Assembly (NCBI GenBank): GCA_946406115.1
Contig: OX291547.1
Coordinates: 8,127,001-8,191,000 of the forward strand
Length of the DNA: 64,000 nucleotides
Reading direction: 5' to 3'
From: Apoda limacodes
Lineage: Eukaryota > Arthropoda > Insecta > Lepidoptera > Limacodidae
Shown here: positions 1 through 37,576 of the stretch, piece after piece
Position numbering within the stretch: the stretch's first letter is position 1
Layout of the letters: each line of letters begins with the position of its first letter
Notes under the pieces: model-generated
What the model was told of the DNA's origin: nothing
The model's database searches: none
Seen by the model: the letters and a program-made list of their open reading frames with translations, nothing else
Position numbers and translations under genes: made by a program

Positions 1-796
1 CAATTTAAATAGCCTCTCATAGGTTAATTGTAAACTCAAAACAATACATTCTTCATTTCTTTTTGTTTAATCTAAATAATATCTTTCGTTGTGCATGCTG
101 CGTAGGTTTTGCAAAGTAAACGCGCGCCTGACGTCGTTAAAGATTCCTGCGACGCACTTCGTAACAGTGCTTTAATATAATTTTTTGTAGGTTTTATGCC
201 AAATCATTTTTTTATATCTAAAGGTAGTGTGTTGAAGTACATTGTTATTCAAATAATTAAATAATTTGTCTATTTAATTCTTAAAAACCTTGACGGGGTC
301 ATTAAGGTTACGCGCGACCGCTGCCGTTACAAATCACCGCGCGCTCGCTTAAAGGTTAAGAAGACATTCGTATAGTGACAACTATAATTTGCTTATCTTT
401 ATCACCAGTTCGCAACGCAATCAGAAACTATCAAGAAGAACCGACAAAAACTCAAAAAAGCGTGCATTACATTCGAAAGAAAAAACTTCGAGAGATTATT
501 TTTAACGCCAGAAATAAGTTAACGCTTGTTTCATATGATTCTCTCATTCTTTTGCTTTCTTCATTATTCGTTTATCTTGCGTCTGTAAAGCCAAACCTGG
601 GCCAAACAACTAATTTAACAGTAAACCGGTATTATTGAAATGAAACATGATACCATTAGGTTGTGTTGGTTGTCCAGAGCGCTGGTGATAATCCATAAGC
701 AGCACCCCTGGCACGGGTTGTCGCACATCACTCACACTGCCGCCTGTTGTTGCTTCGCCTTCCTGAATATAGATATACAAATTTCTTTGATATTTA
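1..796. other. No gene recognised
   Basis: The only open frame of note (375-638, plus strand) has no recognisable domain and ordinary AT-rich composition. I see no convincing exon here. Further staufen exons could lie in or beyond this stretch, because the last staufen exon I can place ends at 3437 without a clear stop. Confidence 0.5.
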
Positions 797-1367
797 TCTA
801 GACTAATATAATAAAGAGGAAAGATTTGATTGTTTGTTTGTTTGTTTGTATTGAATAGGCTCTGAAACTACTGGACCGATCTTAAAAATTCTTTTACCAT
901 TAGAAGCCGACATTATCCCTGATGAACATAGGCTACTTTTTACCGCGGGAAAATGCTTCATTCCCACGGAAAAATGGGTAATAGGACAACGGGTAGTAAG
1001 AATTATCCTTTCGATAATTTCCTAATTACTTAATTAGGTAATTACTTCCTTTTTCACATAACTTTTAAACGGCTGAACCGATTGGGTTTAAATTTGATAT
1101 GGGTATTACGATGGTTTTCTGGATGATTTAAAAATACAATTGGACTCGGTGGGTGGCGCGGCTGTCGGTATGTCAACTATTAAACGGCTTGACCGATTGA
1201 TTTAAATTTTGTATATGTATTTCCATGGTTTCACAGACACGAATGTATTATGCCATTAAAGAGGAAATATTTGATTTTTTGTTATTTTTTCTATAATTGA
1301 GGAGTTGCCGTAAGAACCTACGCCGATAACGAAATTTAGGGCGGGCGAAGCCGCTGGCAGAAGCTAG
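797..1367 (+). mobile_element. Helitron-like non-autonomous element
   Basis: The stretch opens with a start typical of lepidopteran Helitrons (an 'aataaagagg' motif, then repeated 'tttg'). A conserved 'actggaccgat' block follows. It ends with 'gccgctggcagaagctag' followed by T. CTAG before T fits the CTRR 3' end and the A/T insertion site of Helitrons. No Rep/helicase coding is present. The same 3' end recurs at 7588, 42533, 45780 and 46195. Confidence 0.7.
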
Positions 1368-3436
1368 TCTAATTTAAACAGAAAGCTTTTACGATAATTT
1401 TAAAGGGTTTAGCCGAATCAATGTCTAGGCACACGAAACGCACCAGCAACAGACCACTACCCAAGTAACACAAACTCTGTATAATAGGAAAACCAAAAAC
1501 TAGTACATGCCTCCAAGTCTAACAAAAGAAACATAACGGCTTCCGGAAAGGATATATTCTGTATAAAAAAATTTAACAAACTTAATAATTCTTAAAGTTG
1601 TATAGTGATCTAGATCAATGTATTGCTAAGCAATGAGTTGTAATATAGAATTAATATATTCTCCTTTACAACTTTTGTTGCAGCTTTAGGTATTCTGCAA
1701 TACCTATAGTCTTATATACGAATTTATTACAGCAACAATCTTTTAAAAAGCTTTGCAAAATAAATCTCTCCAATACCTATATAAGAACATTTTAAAGAGT
1801 TATAACTATTTAAAGGTAAAAGTTAATGCTCTTTTGATGCCACCTGTACATACGCATTGATAAAATAATAAGTAAAGCCTTTCCTTCTTATCCTTCATAA
1901 AAAGTCCCTTAGTATGGCCTTGAGCTATATAGTAAAGTACAGAGAAGTATTTTAAAATGCCAATGGTTGTAATAGGACCTTATTTTTAGCGAATAACTAA
2001 TTAGCCCTACTATTTATTAGTTTCTTAAATTATTTTTGCGAACTGTGCAAAGTATCGTAAATCTTGGAGAAAACTTAAAAGAACTGGTGGTTTCAAACAG
2101 AAAGTGCAAAAAGAATATAGAAATATTATCAGTAATGTAAATAGTCAAGTTTTGCTAGCGAGACCCTAATAAGCTGTATAATAGCATGTGTTTTATCGCT
2201 CATAATGCTTTTAGCATTACTACATACCCTCTTAACGCTGCGATGCAGCCTATCCCCTTAAGAAAGTAATTTATACGGTAACAAACTGCCCTCAAGCTGT
2301 TTGGTCAAGTTTTATCAAACTGTTAGCACTTCAACGTATGTTTAAAATGTCTAAAGCTTGTGAGTAAACTGCAACCATTTGCTTTTAATTCCATAATATT
2401 ACGATTTAATTTTTATATTTTCAGACTGCTTAAAATAACACAAAGTCTATTTTACGAGATGCGCTTCTTCATTTTTACCGGAATTGTTTACTAAAAATAA
2501 AAATATCCTTGAGAAAATACAGAAATATGTTTTGATTTTATCGTATTTTTATATTTTTATACGTTAAATAGCCCTTTTATTAGGGCGCGTGACATATTTA
2601 ATAAAAATATGTATATACTTTCACAAAAAACTGATATCCGCAACCATATTTCACAATTTATCAATCAACAATTATCTGCTGAAAGAAAAGCAAAAATTTC
2701 ATTCCCAATTATAATTTTTCCTGCACGTCGACAACCATTACACAATCTTTTAACTTAATACTGAATAACATAAGTTGGTAATTAAAACAAAACAATAATA
2801 CAAACAACATTTGCAGATGCTAATATTTTTACGCTTATAAATACATAAGACATATTTTAGGTCAATAGCAGATTTGTCAGCCTTTATCAAGCACTTACAA
2901 TTCCGTTATACAACAGTTGTAATGCTACAAAACAGTCACTCTAAAACCAAAGTCTGTATAATTTGGGGCCCAAATTGCACTTAGTACAGCGGTTCAGTAT
3001 TCTTCGTATGAAACTTCATACTGCAACTGGCCACCCTTATATACTAAACAAATAATTACTGTATTAAAAATATTTTATTCAGTTGATACATGTACCTAAG
3101 TTAAGGAACTTGCCAAAAACTAAGCTATCTAGTCTTTCAGCGAATACCCTTAGTAGACTACAGACTCCTTCGTTGCGCATTATAGGAAAGCAGTCGTCTG
3201 TAAGAGCATTCTTCTCCTATTCCTTATTATGCACAATTCCTACACGTCATAACGAGTGCTTCGTAATGGATGCTATTTAGAAAGAGGGGAAAGGAGACTT
3301 TAAGTCCCAATCTAACAGGTTTTTCTGTTGCTGAACCCGGGCTGATAATATCTTTATCAAGTAGGAAGACATCTACAACACAATTAAATAAGAATCTAAA
3401 ATTATCTTATTCTAATTAAGCTTCCTAAAAAAATAC
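1368..3436. other. AT-rich stretch, no gene recognised
   Basis: Both strands were scanned for a fifth Staufen dsRNA-binding domain or other coding exons downstream of the last placed staufen exon, and none was recognised. The open frame at 3083-3280 has no family resemblance. The stretch is probably the continuing staufen intron or 3' flank. Confidence 0.4.
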
Positions 3437-28102
<24,666 letters not shown>

Positions 28103-28390
28103 TTTGTGGCACCACTGCTACTGCTAAATATACAGAAAACAGTGATATAAACATCGCAATACAAATTTCTATTGATGCCCCAAATTGACAACAAACCTAT
28201 AAACATCGATTTATCTAAATTATAGAAAACTAATTCTCACCGGTATTTTGTATTTGAGAAAATAAATTCTCTAGCTATGCAAACAACATAAATCCGCCGA
28301 CCAATTACACTAACTTTATTATTTTTCGGCAAACAGTAAAGAAAATCGTTTCGTTCAACATGCGGCCATGTTAAAAGTGTTGCTACTATA

Positions 28391-30251
28391 TTTTTTTTTT
28401 TTTTTTTTTTCTGAGCTGATTATGCAGTTGGCTGTTGCAGCCATTACTGCTTCACCGGACTTTTGGGGCGAGACTCTGAAGGAGCCTCAGCCCATATAGC
28501 ACCCAACGCTCAAGGGCTCCCCGCGGGGGAAGCCTCGGCTTGGATTGTCGCTCTCGGGGGCGTCCCTTCGACCGGCGTGAGTCTCGAACCCGAAGGTGAG
28601 TCACCGCCAGGAGGGGAGTTCCCTGTTACGCGGGTACGATTGCGATTGAGTGGGGGCGAGAAGCGCCCCGGCACTCTTTGATACCTAGTGTATCTTTGTG
28701 GGCGCCGATGAACCCGGGGACGTCGGCGTCGTGTTTGGAGGGAGGCCCTATTCGGGGAGGTCGTAGAGACTAATCTCGCTATCCGGACAGCGAGATTGTC
28801 ATCTGGGGACGTTAGTACGTGCCGAGGCCGCCTAACAATAGTTTTACGACCGTGACCGGGTCGATCGGGGGGACGATACGTTGTGGATTGCACAATTAAT
28901 CGATTCGGGTGATTTTGCGTACGCTCGAAAAAGCGGACTGCCAAGTCTTTAAAGTATTGGGGAATCGTGGGAAGTTAGAAGTCTCTGTGTAGGTCCGCAT
29001 TGCGAACGTACCAAGAGGCTCCAGAGGCCGCTCTGAGAAAGCGGTTTTGGAGGGTCTGGAGTTTGTGGAGATTGCGCTTGGACAGCGCAAAGACTACGCT
29101 AGCATAAGCTAGTATGGGGCGGATAAAAGTTGTGTAAAGATTTAGCTTATTTCTAAGCGACATCTTACTATACTTGCCTATCAAGGGATAGAGACGACCG
29201 AGGACAAAAGCGGCTCGGTCTCTGACTATTTTGGTGTGAGCTTGGAAGTTCAAACGACTATCCATGGTCACACCGAGATATTTGGTCTTATTTTGCCAGG
29301 GAATGGCACGACCGAAGAGAGAAAGGGGAGTTGGTCGCGGAGGGCGGCCTAAGGTAAAGAGGACGGCAGAGCTTTTGTCGGGATTCACCTCGATTCTCCA
29401 TTTCCGAAACCATTCGCCTAGGGCGGTGATAGCGGATTGGAGTCTCTCAGTGATTCGACTCACTTGCCTATCGGTAGTATAGAGAGCGGTATCGTCCGCA
29501 AAGAGGGCTAGATTGATACCTATCGTTTTAGGGATATCGTTAGTGTACAGAAGGTACAAGATGGGGGCGAGCACGGACCCTTGCAGGACTCCTGCTTCTA
29601 TGGGACGGGGGGAAGAGAGAGTGTCTTCAACTTTGTAGCGAAAGCTACGATTCGACAAATAGTCTCGTATGATGAGCACGAGACGATCTGGCAACTGAAA
29701 GTTGTACAATTTAAAAATTAAACCGTTGTGCCAGACTTTGTCGAAAGCTTTCGCTACATCGAAGAAGACAGCGCCCGCGTGACGGGTCTTACCTAACGCT
29801 GGTTGAAAGCCAGTAAGAATATGTTCCGTTATGCGGAGGACTTGATGGACGCATGAGTGTTTGGCACGGAAGCCGAACTGCTCGTCTATTAAAATGCCTC
29901 TGGAGACTATAGCGTTCCGTAGGCGAGCGAGGAGGAGACGTTCATAGAGTTTAGTAAACTTATGGGGCGATAGGAGGACGGCTCGTTACGAGCTTTGCCT
30001 GGCTTATGGATGCCTATAACAATTGCATCTTTCCATTGAGAAGGAAAGATGCAATGTTATATAGCAGCGTTAAAGATCGCTACTAGGATTTCGTTAGAGA
30101 TACCGTCAGCACCGTGGGCTTTACGGGGGCGTAGGTCTTTGATGACCTGTACGACTTCGTCGACAGTGACAGGGGGTAGGGGGTCTTGTGGAGGCAGAGA
30201 AGTTCTGCGCTCTACTTCGCCGTCTACCTCGCGCACGTGGGCGGGATCGAA
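28391..30251 (-). mobile_element. Jockey-type LINE, 5'-truncated, 8-bp target duplication
   Basis: The minus strand encodes a reverse transcriptase: RPRKAHGADGISNEIL, SQWKDAIVIGIHKPGKARN, GAVFFDVAKAFDKVWHNG, GVLQGSVLAPILYLLYTNDI, and the catalytic LFADDTALY. The main frame is open from about 29.98 kb to 28975, where one in-frame TAA interrupts it, and then continues to about 28510. A small internal loss follows SNEIL. Poly(A) appears as poly-T at 28391-28412. The flanks 28383-28390 and 30252-30259 are both CTACTATA, a clean target-site duplication, so the insertion is fairly recent and 5'-truncated. It sits just upstream of the first visible staufen exon. Confidence 0.92.
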
Positions 30252-30328
30252 CTACTATACTCAAAAACGTAGTGATTATATTCTCTTTGCTATACTCAAA
30301 GAGAAATATAATACACTACATTTTTCTA

Positions 30329-31073
30329 CAGGTGCGTTCTATTGATGGCATTAAGAGCTATGACATCGCATAGGCATTGACATGGTTCTGTTCACCAAAT
30401 GTAAACAAACAATATCAACATCCACTACTTTACCTCCCGAGCATGCGCAGCTACTTCGTTGAATGCGGCCCGGAAGTGAAGTCATAGCGCATACATTTTA
30501 TGTCAACAGAACTATCGGCTGTGCGCAAAGACAGCATTAAGTGGATTCAACGCGTGTAATACTTGTCAACAAAACGCCCCTTATCTAAACGAGGTGCATT
30601 TGTTTCACTACTGAAATGAATTAACATTAAATGCGTTTAATGTCATAATACAGCTAAGTTAAACAGACATAAATTCTGTATGTCACAATACAAATCTTCG
30701 CTTATTCTCTTTAGTTGGATAATCGACATTAAGCGCATAATAAACATTATGTCGGTCAACAGAACGCCACTACGGTTTTGTCCAACATTTTACCCATAAG
30801 TTGAAAGTCAAAATAAAATCATATAGGATCTGATGGCTTGTTGAGCAGCAACATACGCATTGAATGCGCTCAATGCTTCTGTTAACCAAAAAGGAATGCG
30901 CTATGACGTCACTTCCAGACCGCATTCAACACATTGGCTGCACATGCTCGGAAGGTAGAGTAGTGAATGCTCTGTCAAATAGTGAACGGCCATATTGTTT
31001 GCATAATGTCGGTCAACAAAACGCCACTGCCATTGACATTAAACGCATTGAAGCAGTGAACAGAACGCACCTG
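30329..31073. mobile_element. Inverted-repeat DNA element, non-autonomous
   Basis: The ends are CAGGTGCGTTCT at 30329 and its complement AGAACGCACCTG at 31073. The arms stay related for about 170 bases inward, including 'gcatgctcgggaggtaaagt' on one side and 'acatgctcggaaggtagagt' on the other. The middle contains several 'gtcggtcaaca.aacgcc' blocks. No transposase is present. I could not identify a target duplication or superfamily. Confidence 0.6.
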
Positions 31074-31105
31074 ACATTAAACGCATATAATGTGCATAAA
31101 GTCGG

Positions 31106-31267
31106 TTTTTTTTTCTGACTGACTATGCAGTTGGCTGTTGCAGCCATTACTGCTTCACTGGGCTTTTTGGGGCGAGACTCTAAAGGAGCCTCAGCCCATA
31201 TAGCGCCCAACGCTCAAAGGCTCCACGCGGAGGGAGCCTCGGCTTGGGTTGTCGCTCTCGGGGGAAT
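31106..31267 (-). mobile_element. 3' fragment of the same Jockey-type LINE
   Basis: A poly-T run at 31106-31114 is followed by 'tgcagttggctgttgcagcc' and about 140 further bases nearly identical to 28420-28560. The insert interrupts a block carrying 'gtcggtcaaca', and GTCGG flanks both sides (31101-31105 and 31268-31272), which may be the target duplication. Confidence 0.85.
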
Positions 31268-33371
31268 GTCGGTCAACAAAACGCCACTTATATAGTAAGC
31301 AACACTGGGGGTAATTGGATAAAAACGTCTTAATCTTTTTTTTTATAATTTTTTTTGAAAATATTCATGTACAATATTATAAGTGTACCTGTTGTTCTTT
31401 TTGATTGACACTTTGCAAATACTTATTACTATTAGCCCGTAAAAAAAGTAAGTAGGTAGGTCCTTTACATAAGCTGAGTTTGTAGACGAAGTGAGAGCTA
31501 AGACATCGCAGTTCACTAAATAAATGTCAACCAATAATAAATCATATAGTCGGTCTTCTTTGAAATATACTTTGTCCTCACGTCTTGGCTTTAGATTATT
31601 ATTAAAACTAAAAAAAACTGAATATTTTGCATGGTTTGTATTAATGATGAAAAAAACTAACAAAACACATTTTACTGACCTCATGGGATAGAAAATTCGA
31701 TGTCGTAAAAAACACTGGGCTCTGATTTAAAAAAAGTGGTCTCATATTCATATCCACTTAATGGATTTAAGACTTAAGCTTTTAGAGAAAAAAAATAATT
31801 GACGTTAGTTTGGAACTGGTGGAACACGCCTTTAATGTTGATGATTGAATAAAATTTTGTTACAAGTATGGACGTTTTTAGTGTACGAGAAAAAAAACAA
31901 TTCGTCACTGAAAAGCAAAAAAAAACTTTGCATTTGCAAGTGAAGTGCGTTATTTTTACCTGTTGGGTACATAGGCACCAACTTCAAACTGTAATTCAGA
32001 TCAGATTTTTGGCGATAAGTTATTATTTTTACCTGTTTAGTGCATATTTTTGAAGCCGGTTGGCATAGATGACTTATACGTCTAGATACCGTGTTCGGGC
32101 ACACAAAACGAGTCGATCCGAGTACCTGAATTTTCAGGTACTTGCCGTCAACACTACTAGACATGTGTCGTTATTAAAATATAATATAACGCAACGCGAC
32201 GTTGTGAGCGTTTTGACAACGTTATGTAAAGCATCTATTTTACAATTACAACGAACGGCCAGCTGCAGTAGGCAGTCATTAGACGTTTCTGTATTTGTTC
32301 GTTGCATTTCGTTTTGTCGGTTTCGTCTGTCTTGTTTTTCGTAATAGTCTCACAATACACTACTATTTACACGTAACATGATTATTATAAAATGTACATA
32401 TAACTTAGCTCCAAATTAATACCTATTTACAGAAAGTTTTTACTGAACAAGTAGGTATAAGTAATATAAAAACAACTCAAACAAGAACACTGAACAATTC
32501 AATTAAACGACCGCGTGTGACCTGTTGACACTAAAAAATATATCACACTAAACAATTCAAATAAAATATTAGTAATTAGGTTAATGATTGATTAGGTACC
32601 TACTTCGTTTAGTGACTTGGCTCAAGGTGACAAAGTGTGTTATAAAATGAAAGCATCAAAAGCTGACCTTATATCAGTATTATAAAGGTATACTATAGCG
32701 GAATGTAAACTGTTTTTAATCCCGAGCGCAACGAGCGGGTGCAGAAGAGATGCGACCTTGTGGTTGCCGTTGTTATGACAACGTACAACTTGCCGCATTG
32801 TCGCCGACACTCCAACAGGCACAACGCGCAACGGCAAATAGACGATTTGGAAAAATAGATCGTTGTGAAATTCGCACATAACGTTTGCGTTGGTACTCCG
32901 AGCAAACGTTTAAAAACAGTCTGAGTTAACAGCGTTGCCAGAGGGTTACTTTTGTCTCCTTTTGGGTAACTTTTGAGACCCTGAGGTTACCTGGAGGTTA
33001 CTCGACTTAAAAGGTAACTTTTGGTTTACTTTTTGAAAAAAATTCAAAGGTAAATTTCGACACTTATTAATATGAGTTTGAATCTGAGTGCGTAACGCGC
33101 ATAAAACATTTCGGTTAGTCAACAGGATGCTTTAGTTTCCATAGACATTTATGCAACGCAGATAGTACGTAACATTAAATTATACCATTGTCTCTTTCCC
33201 GCTTCCACAAATCATACGTACCTCAATTATTATTATATAATTTTCAACTCCTTACGGGGATTACTAAACGTAACCGCAACCGTCGAAATATGCAATTAAT
33301 TTGGTCTCAACTACTTATGTACCAAAAATCATTAAATGAAAGATGTCATCGTTGATTATTATTATAGAACT
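31268..33371. other. Intergenic stretch, no gene recognised
   Basis: The region between the 5' side of staufen and the large inverted repeat. Open frames at 31343-32905 lack domain features. A block rich in 'ggtaacttttg' and 'ggttac' words lies at 32935-33040, and a second copy of the 9207 repeat at 31785-31905. The unseen 5' exon and promoter of staufen could lie anywhere from 28.12 kb into this stretch. Confidence 0.45.
31785..31905. repeat. Second copy of the 9207-9345 repeat
   Basis: Shares 'tttggaactggtg', 'acacgcctttaatg' and 'acaagtatggacgttttta' with the first copy. The function is unknown. Confidence 0.55.
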
Positions 33372-34163
33372 CGGCTGCCTTATTAACAATGAGTTAGCAA
33401 AAAATTGCTAACGTGCGGTGCCCGCGCAAGCAGTTCGCGGTATTGCTCTAGACATCGAATAATGAACGGAAATCGCGTACTGACGGCTACGAAAACGTTT
33501 AGCGATCAGCTTTGTTAAAAAATTGACAATATTTTGTTGAAGTATAGCACTATCTCTTTCTGTCGTACACAAAATCGTATTTCCCATCTCTACTGTTACG
33601 TTACATATCTGTACATCATATTAAATGTTTGAACACAGGTTGAAAGTGCATTTTCAAAGTACGAAACTAGCACCATCTATTAGGCAGTAGCGGTATTAAC
33701 TAAAAATGTTGGCAGCGTTGCTTCTTTTTGATTTTGCCCTTTAATGTTGGAATATTGTAACCTGTTATGATCGTTTTACACATAGTTTTTTATTAATAAA
33801 ACTAAAAGAACTTTATATTTATCACATTTTGAGAAACTTGATATGTAATGTCCTTTTTTAAATGACTGTCATAAACAAACAATATTACATATTAATATTT
33901 TAGATAATCTTTAGAAACAGTAAATTTTATAATTTACATTTTGGGGTATTATGCATTTTTTCTTTAAAATTAGGTTATTTAGAAATTCAAAAAGTAATTT
34001 TCTGAAACTGTGCCGTAAAATAAAAAGGCACATTGATTCGTCGTCTTGTTTTACTTTTTCTTTACCTAGTACCTACAAAGAAAACAATTAAGAAATCCAT
34101 GAGGAAGGTTGGTGTTATAGTAGATGTAGAAGATGTTATTCTTTCAATCTAAAACGTAATCTT
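33372..34163 (+). repeat. Segment P of a large inverted repeat (left copy)
   Basis: Begins 'cggctgccttattaacaatg' and runs to 'ctttcaatctaaaacgtaat'. It matches the reverse complement of 36748-37576 almost base for base, apart from substitutions and about 40 extra bases in the right copy. Shared blocks include 'gcccgcgcaagcagttcgcg' and 'tagcaccatctattaggcag'. There is no coding frame of note. Confidence 0.88.
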
Positions 34164-34204
34164 CAATAGTTTTATTACAAGTGATGCCCTAGTTATTGCA
34201 TGTG

Positions 34205-34278
34205 TCCATATTCTGCGGTGACCGTTTACCATTAGGCGGACTGCAAGCTTTTTTGGCACCTTAGTGGTATAACAAAAA
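34205..34278 (+). repeat. SINE-like repeat fragment
   Basis: 'cggtgaccgtttaccattag', 'gcggactgcaagc' and 'ttagtggtataa' are the reverse complement of the SINE-like repeat at 62303. Confidence 0.6.
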
Positions 34279-35145
34279 CTGCCGGTTTGTTTTTATAGTT
34301 TATTGTATTATGTTGTATTATGGTAACAATTATATTTCATTTCATTATAATTTAGAAAATTAGCAATAAACAATATGGTATTAAGGTAAACAGTAAGATA
34401 TAATAAGTAGGTCCTGGAGCTAAGCAGCATATTCTAGGGTTTGAAAAGAGTAATGGAAGAAATCCTACTAATGCTTTATGCAATATGTTTCAGTTAGTGA
34501 CAATGATGAAATGAAATTTTGCACACACAGATTATTATTAGAATTGACCAACAAATATTTTATAATGATTATTCTGTTGAGTAATAATCAGCTGATTAAG
34601 TTTGTTCCAAAACTACTTTTTCATTGCAATATTGTGTTTAAGAACACCTGTAGGCTATGCTGTAGGATAGTATTTGCTCTCTGCCTTATAGAAATTTGTA
34701 TTGTTGATTTTAGTAAACTTATGTTATCAACTTCCTAGATTCTTTATTAGTAGGTAGCAGTATTTTATAGGCAATTTTGGGTTTTAAATCAACACAATCA
34801 ATGTCTCTGGTATTCTTTTCACTATTATTAGCGAGTTAAAATTCACAAACACACACAAAATTAACCAAAACACAAGGTTAAACAGAAAATTGTATTAGGT
34901 ACGACAAAGCGTATTCTGACCTCGCACACTGGTTTCTGTTGTGTTACTTAACTTTGATTCATTTCTTGCGGTTATCTGCTTTAACAATCAATGTTTTGAA
35001 AATGTCTAAAGTCTTTAATTCATTTAATATTAGCTTTGCAATCAGAAAGCGATCAGTTTGCAGCCATTAAAAAGGTAAACGCAAATTTGACAGTTTATAT
35101 GGCTTGCTAACCGCTCGCTAATCGTGATTGTTGTCATTCATAATT
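34279..35145. other. Spacer between P and Q, no gene recognised
   Basis: AT-rich sequence. An open frame at 34478-34738 has hydrophobic stretches but no known family. Confidence 0.45.
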
Positions 35146-35347
35146 CCGCGGGGTTATCACCAATCTTGCGGGAGCAGAGCAAGAGCCTAATATTTTGCAA
35201 TAATCGCTGTCAAACACCAATTTCGAATTATGAAGCAGCGGTCGCGATCCAAGTAGCAATAAGTCGACACTAGCGCCTCTATCAGGCGATTTAGGAGTTA
35301 AAAATGCATTTTCAATCGCTACGCGTCTTAGAAAGCTCCAAAATCGG
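35146..35347 (+). repeat. Segment Q of a large inverted repeat (left copy)
   Basis: Runs from 'ccgcggggttatcaccaatc' to 'aaagctccaaaatcgg' and matches the reverse complement of 37574-37774. Shared blocks include 'cgggagcagagcaagagcct' and 'gcgcctctatcaggcgattt'. In the right copy Q and P are directly joined; on this side they are separated and in the opposite order. Confidence 0.85.
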
Positions 35348-36747
35348 AATTCAAAAGTGGGAAATTTAAAAAAAATTGTGACTAGTGCTCAGGACTGTTC
35401 AACTCATAAGCTCAAAACTGCTCTTCAGGCAATAGAAAGTGCAACGCTTGGAGATCCTTTACAGAGTAACAAGAGTGCTCGTAGAACTTATTAACAAAGG
35501 AAAAAGAAGGTTCTTGATTAGAGATCATAGTCATAAGAATAATGAAATCTTCTTCATTCTCATGCCACCATCAATTCCAACTCAATGTGGTAGGACCAGG
35601 TGGACTGACAACCTAGAGGGTTGTCCTAGATGAATTTAAGTGGTACAGACCGATTTGTTTAAGAAATACATGGGATATGCCTATATCTAGCAGTGTTTGT
35701 AAGGCTAATATGTTAAGGAAATCATCAAATCGTTCAGCAGTTCACTTAAATGATATGCATAAGACTTTTTGTTAATGATAGAACAGTTATGAAATGATAG
35801 GTTTTAGTTAAATAATAGCACAAAATAAATTGAGAAGAATTTTAATTAAAAATTTTATTACATTATTTCAATTATTGTACTTAATCTAATTCTACTGTGG
35901 TATCCCGCTACAATATTCGATCCATTTAAAGCAGCAATGATCCTTTGTTAATGTTTACAGTACTTGACTTTTGTAAGACTTTTGCTAATAGTGCGTCTAT
36001 AGTTCACTTTCTTAAACTTGCATTTCCAAGATAACTGAAACAATATAAAAAACATTAATTCACTGGTTGTGACAGTGACAGGCAACCTACCTAACCTACC
36101 TAAATAAGACATCAACATCATCTCTTTAATACTGAAACAAGAAAAATTTTAAGATATCGGTGAATTGATTTTTAAAGAATTCCTTAGTACTAACTTTTTG
36201 TGCACAGACCTAAAATATGTGTAACACTTCATACTCAACGACAGAAATTATTCTTTACTGGATATATTACATAATGAAGTATCTTTTAAGTGTGGGCAAG
36301 ATATTAAAAGATACAATTTTAATACCTATTATTCAGCGCTATTATTCTCAAGACTTGTCAATAAGTGCAACTATACATATATTAGGTTTAATCAAACTTA
36401 AGTTATGATAAATATTTTGGCATCATATTTAATAGGTCAGTGCCTGTACGTAGAATCATATTATGTGAGTACTACAGATGAGTAGCTTTCAATGCTTAGT
36501 ATACAATTTCAGTATAAAACTGCCATTACATAAACAGCAGTATAGAGACAGGCTTATTTTAATTCTAAAAAAATCATGAGATTACCTATTTATCACTTAT
36601 ATCTGCAGCGTATGTAGGGATCTAGAGTAGGTATTGGCTTTAAAGCGTGACTATAACTAAGATTTGTTTACATACTTTCGATTGGAATTATTGTTGTCCA
36701 GAGTATATAATCCTTAAGGTACGACGTGGTTTTGGAAGATGCCACAA
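35348..36747. other. Spacer of the inverted repeat, no gene recognised
   Basis: AT-rich sequence with short open frames and no recognisable domains. Confidence 0.45.
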
Positions 36748-37576
36748 AGATAACGTTTTTAGATTGAAAGAATAACACCTTCTACATCTACTATAACACC
36801 AACCTTCCTCATGGATTTCGTAATTGTTTTCTTTATAGGTACTAGGTAAAGAAAAAGTAAAACAAGACGATGAATCAATGTGCCTTTTTATTTTACGGCA
36901 TAGTTTCAGGAAATTACTTTTTGAATTTCTAAATAACCTAATTTTAAAGATTTCAATTTCAATGTAAACAAAGCAGTGTTACATATCAAAAATTCATTAT
37001 ATCCCAAAATGTAAAATATAAAATTTATTGTTTCTAGAGACAATCTACAATATTAATATGTAATATTGTTTGTTTACGACAGTCATTTAAAACAAGGACA
37101 TTACATATCAAGTTTCTCAAAATATGATAAATATGAAGTTCTTTTAGTTTTATTAATAAAAAACTATGTGTAAAACGATCATAACAGGTTACAAATTCCA
37201 ACATTAAAGGGCAAAATCAAAAAGAAGCAACGCTGACAACATTTTTAGTTAATACCGCTACTGCCTAATAGATGGTGCTAGTTTCGTACTTTGAAAATGC
37301 ACTTTCAACCTGTGTTCAAACATTTAATATGATGTACAGATATGTAACGTAACAGTAGAGATGGGAAATACGATTTTGTGTACGACAGAAAGAGATAGTG
37401 CTATACTTCAACAAAATATTGTCAATTTTTTAAAAAAGCTGATCGATGAGCGTTTTCGTAGCAGTCAGTACGCGATTACCGTACATAATTCGATGTCTAG
37501 AGCAATACCGCGAACTGCTTGCGCGGGCACCGCGCGTTAGCAATTTTTTGCTAACTCATTGTTAATAAGGCAGCCG
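36748..37576 (-). repeat. Segment P of a large inverted repeat (right copy)
   Basis: Reverse complement of 33372-34163, about 829 bases, directly contiguous with Q at 37574-37774. Confidence 0.88.

Noticed and set aside
375..638. 87-codon plus-strand frame
   Set aside because: No domain, no splice or transcript context, composition like the surrounding DNA.
28463..28681. Plus-strand open frame with GC-rich codons
   Set aside because: Opposite strand of the Jockey LINE C-terminal region.
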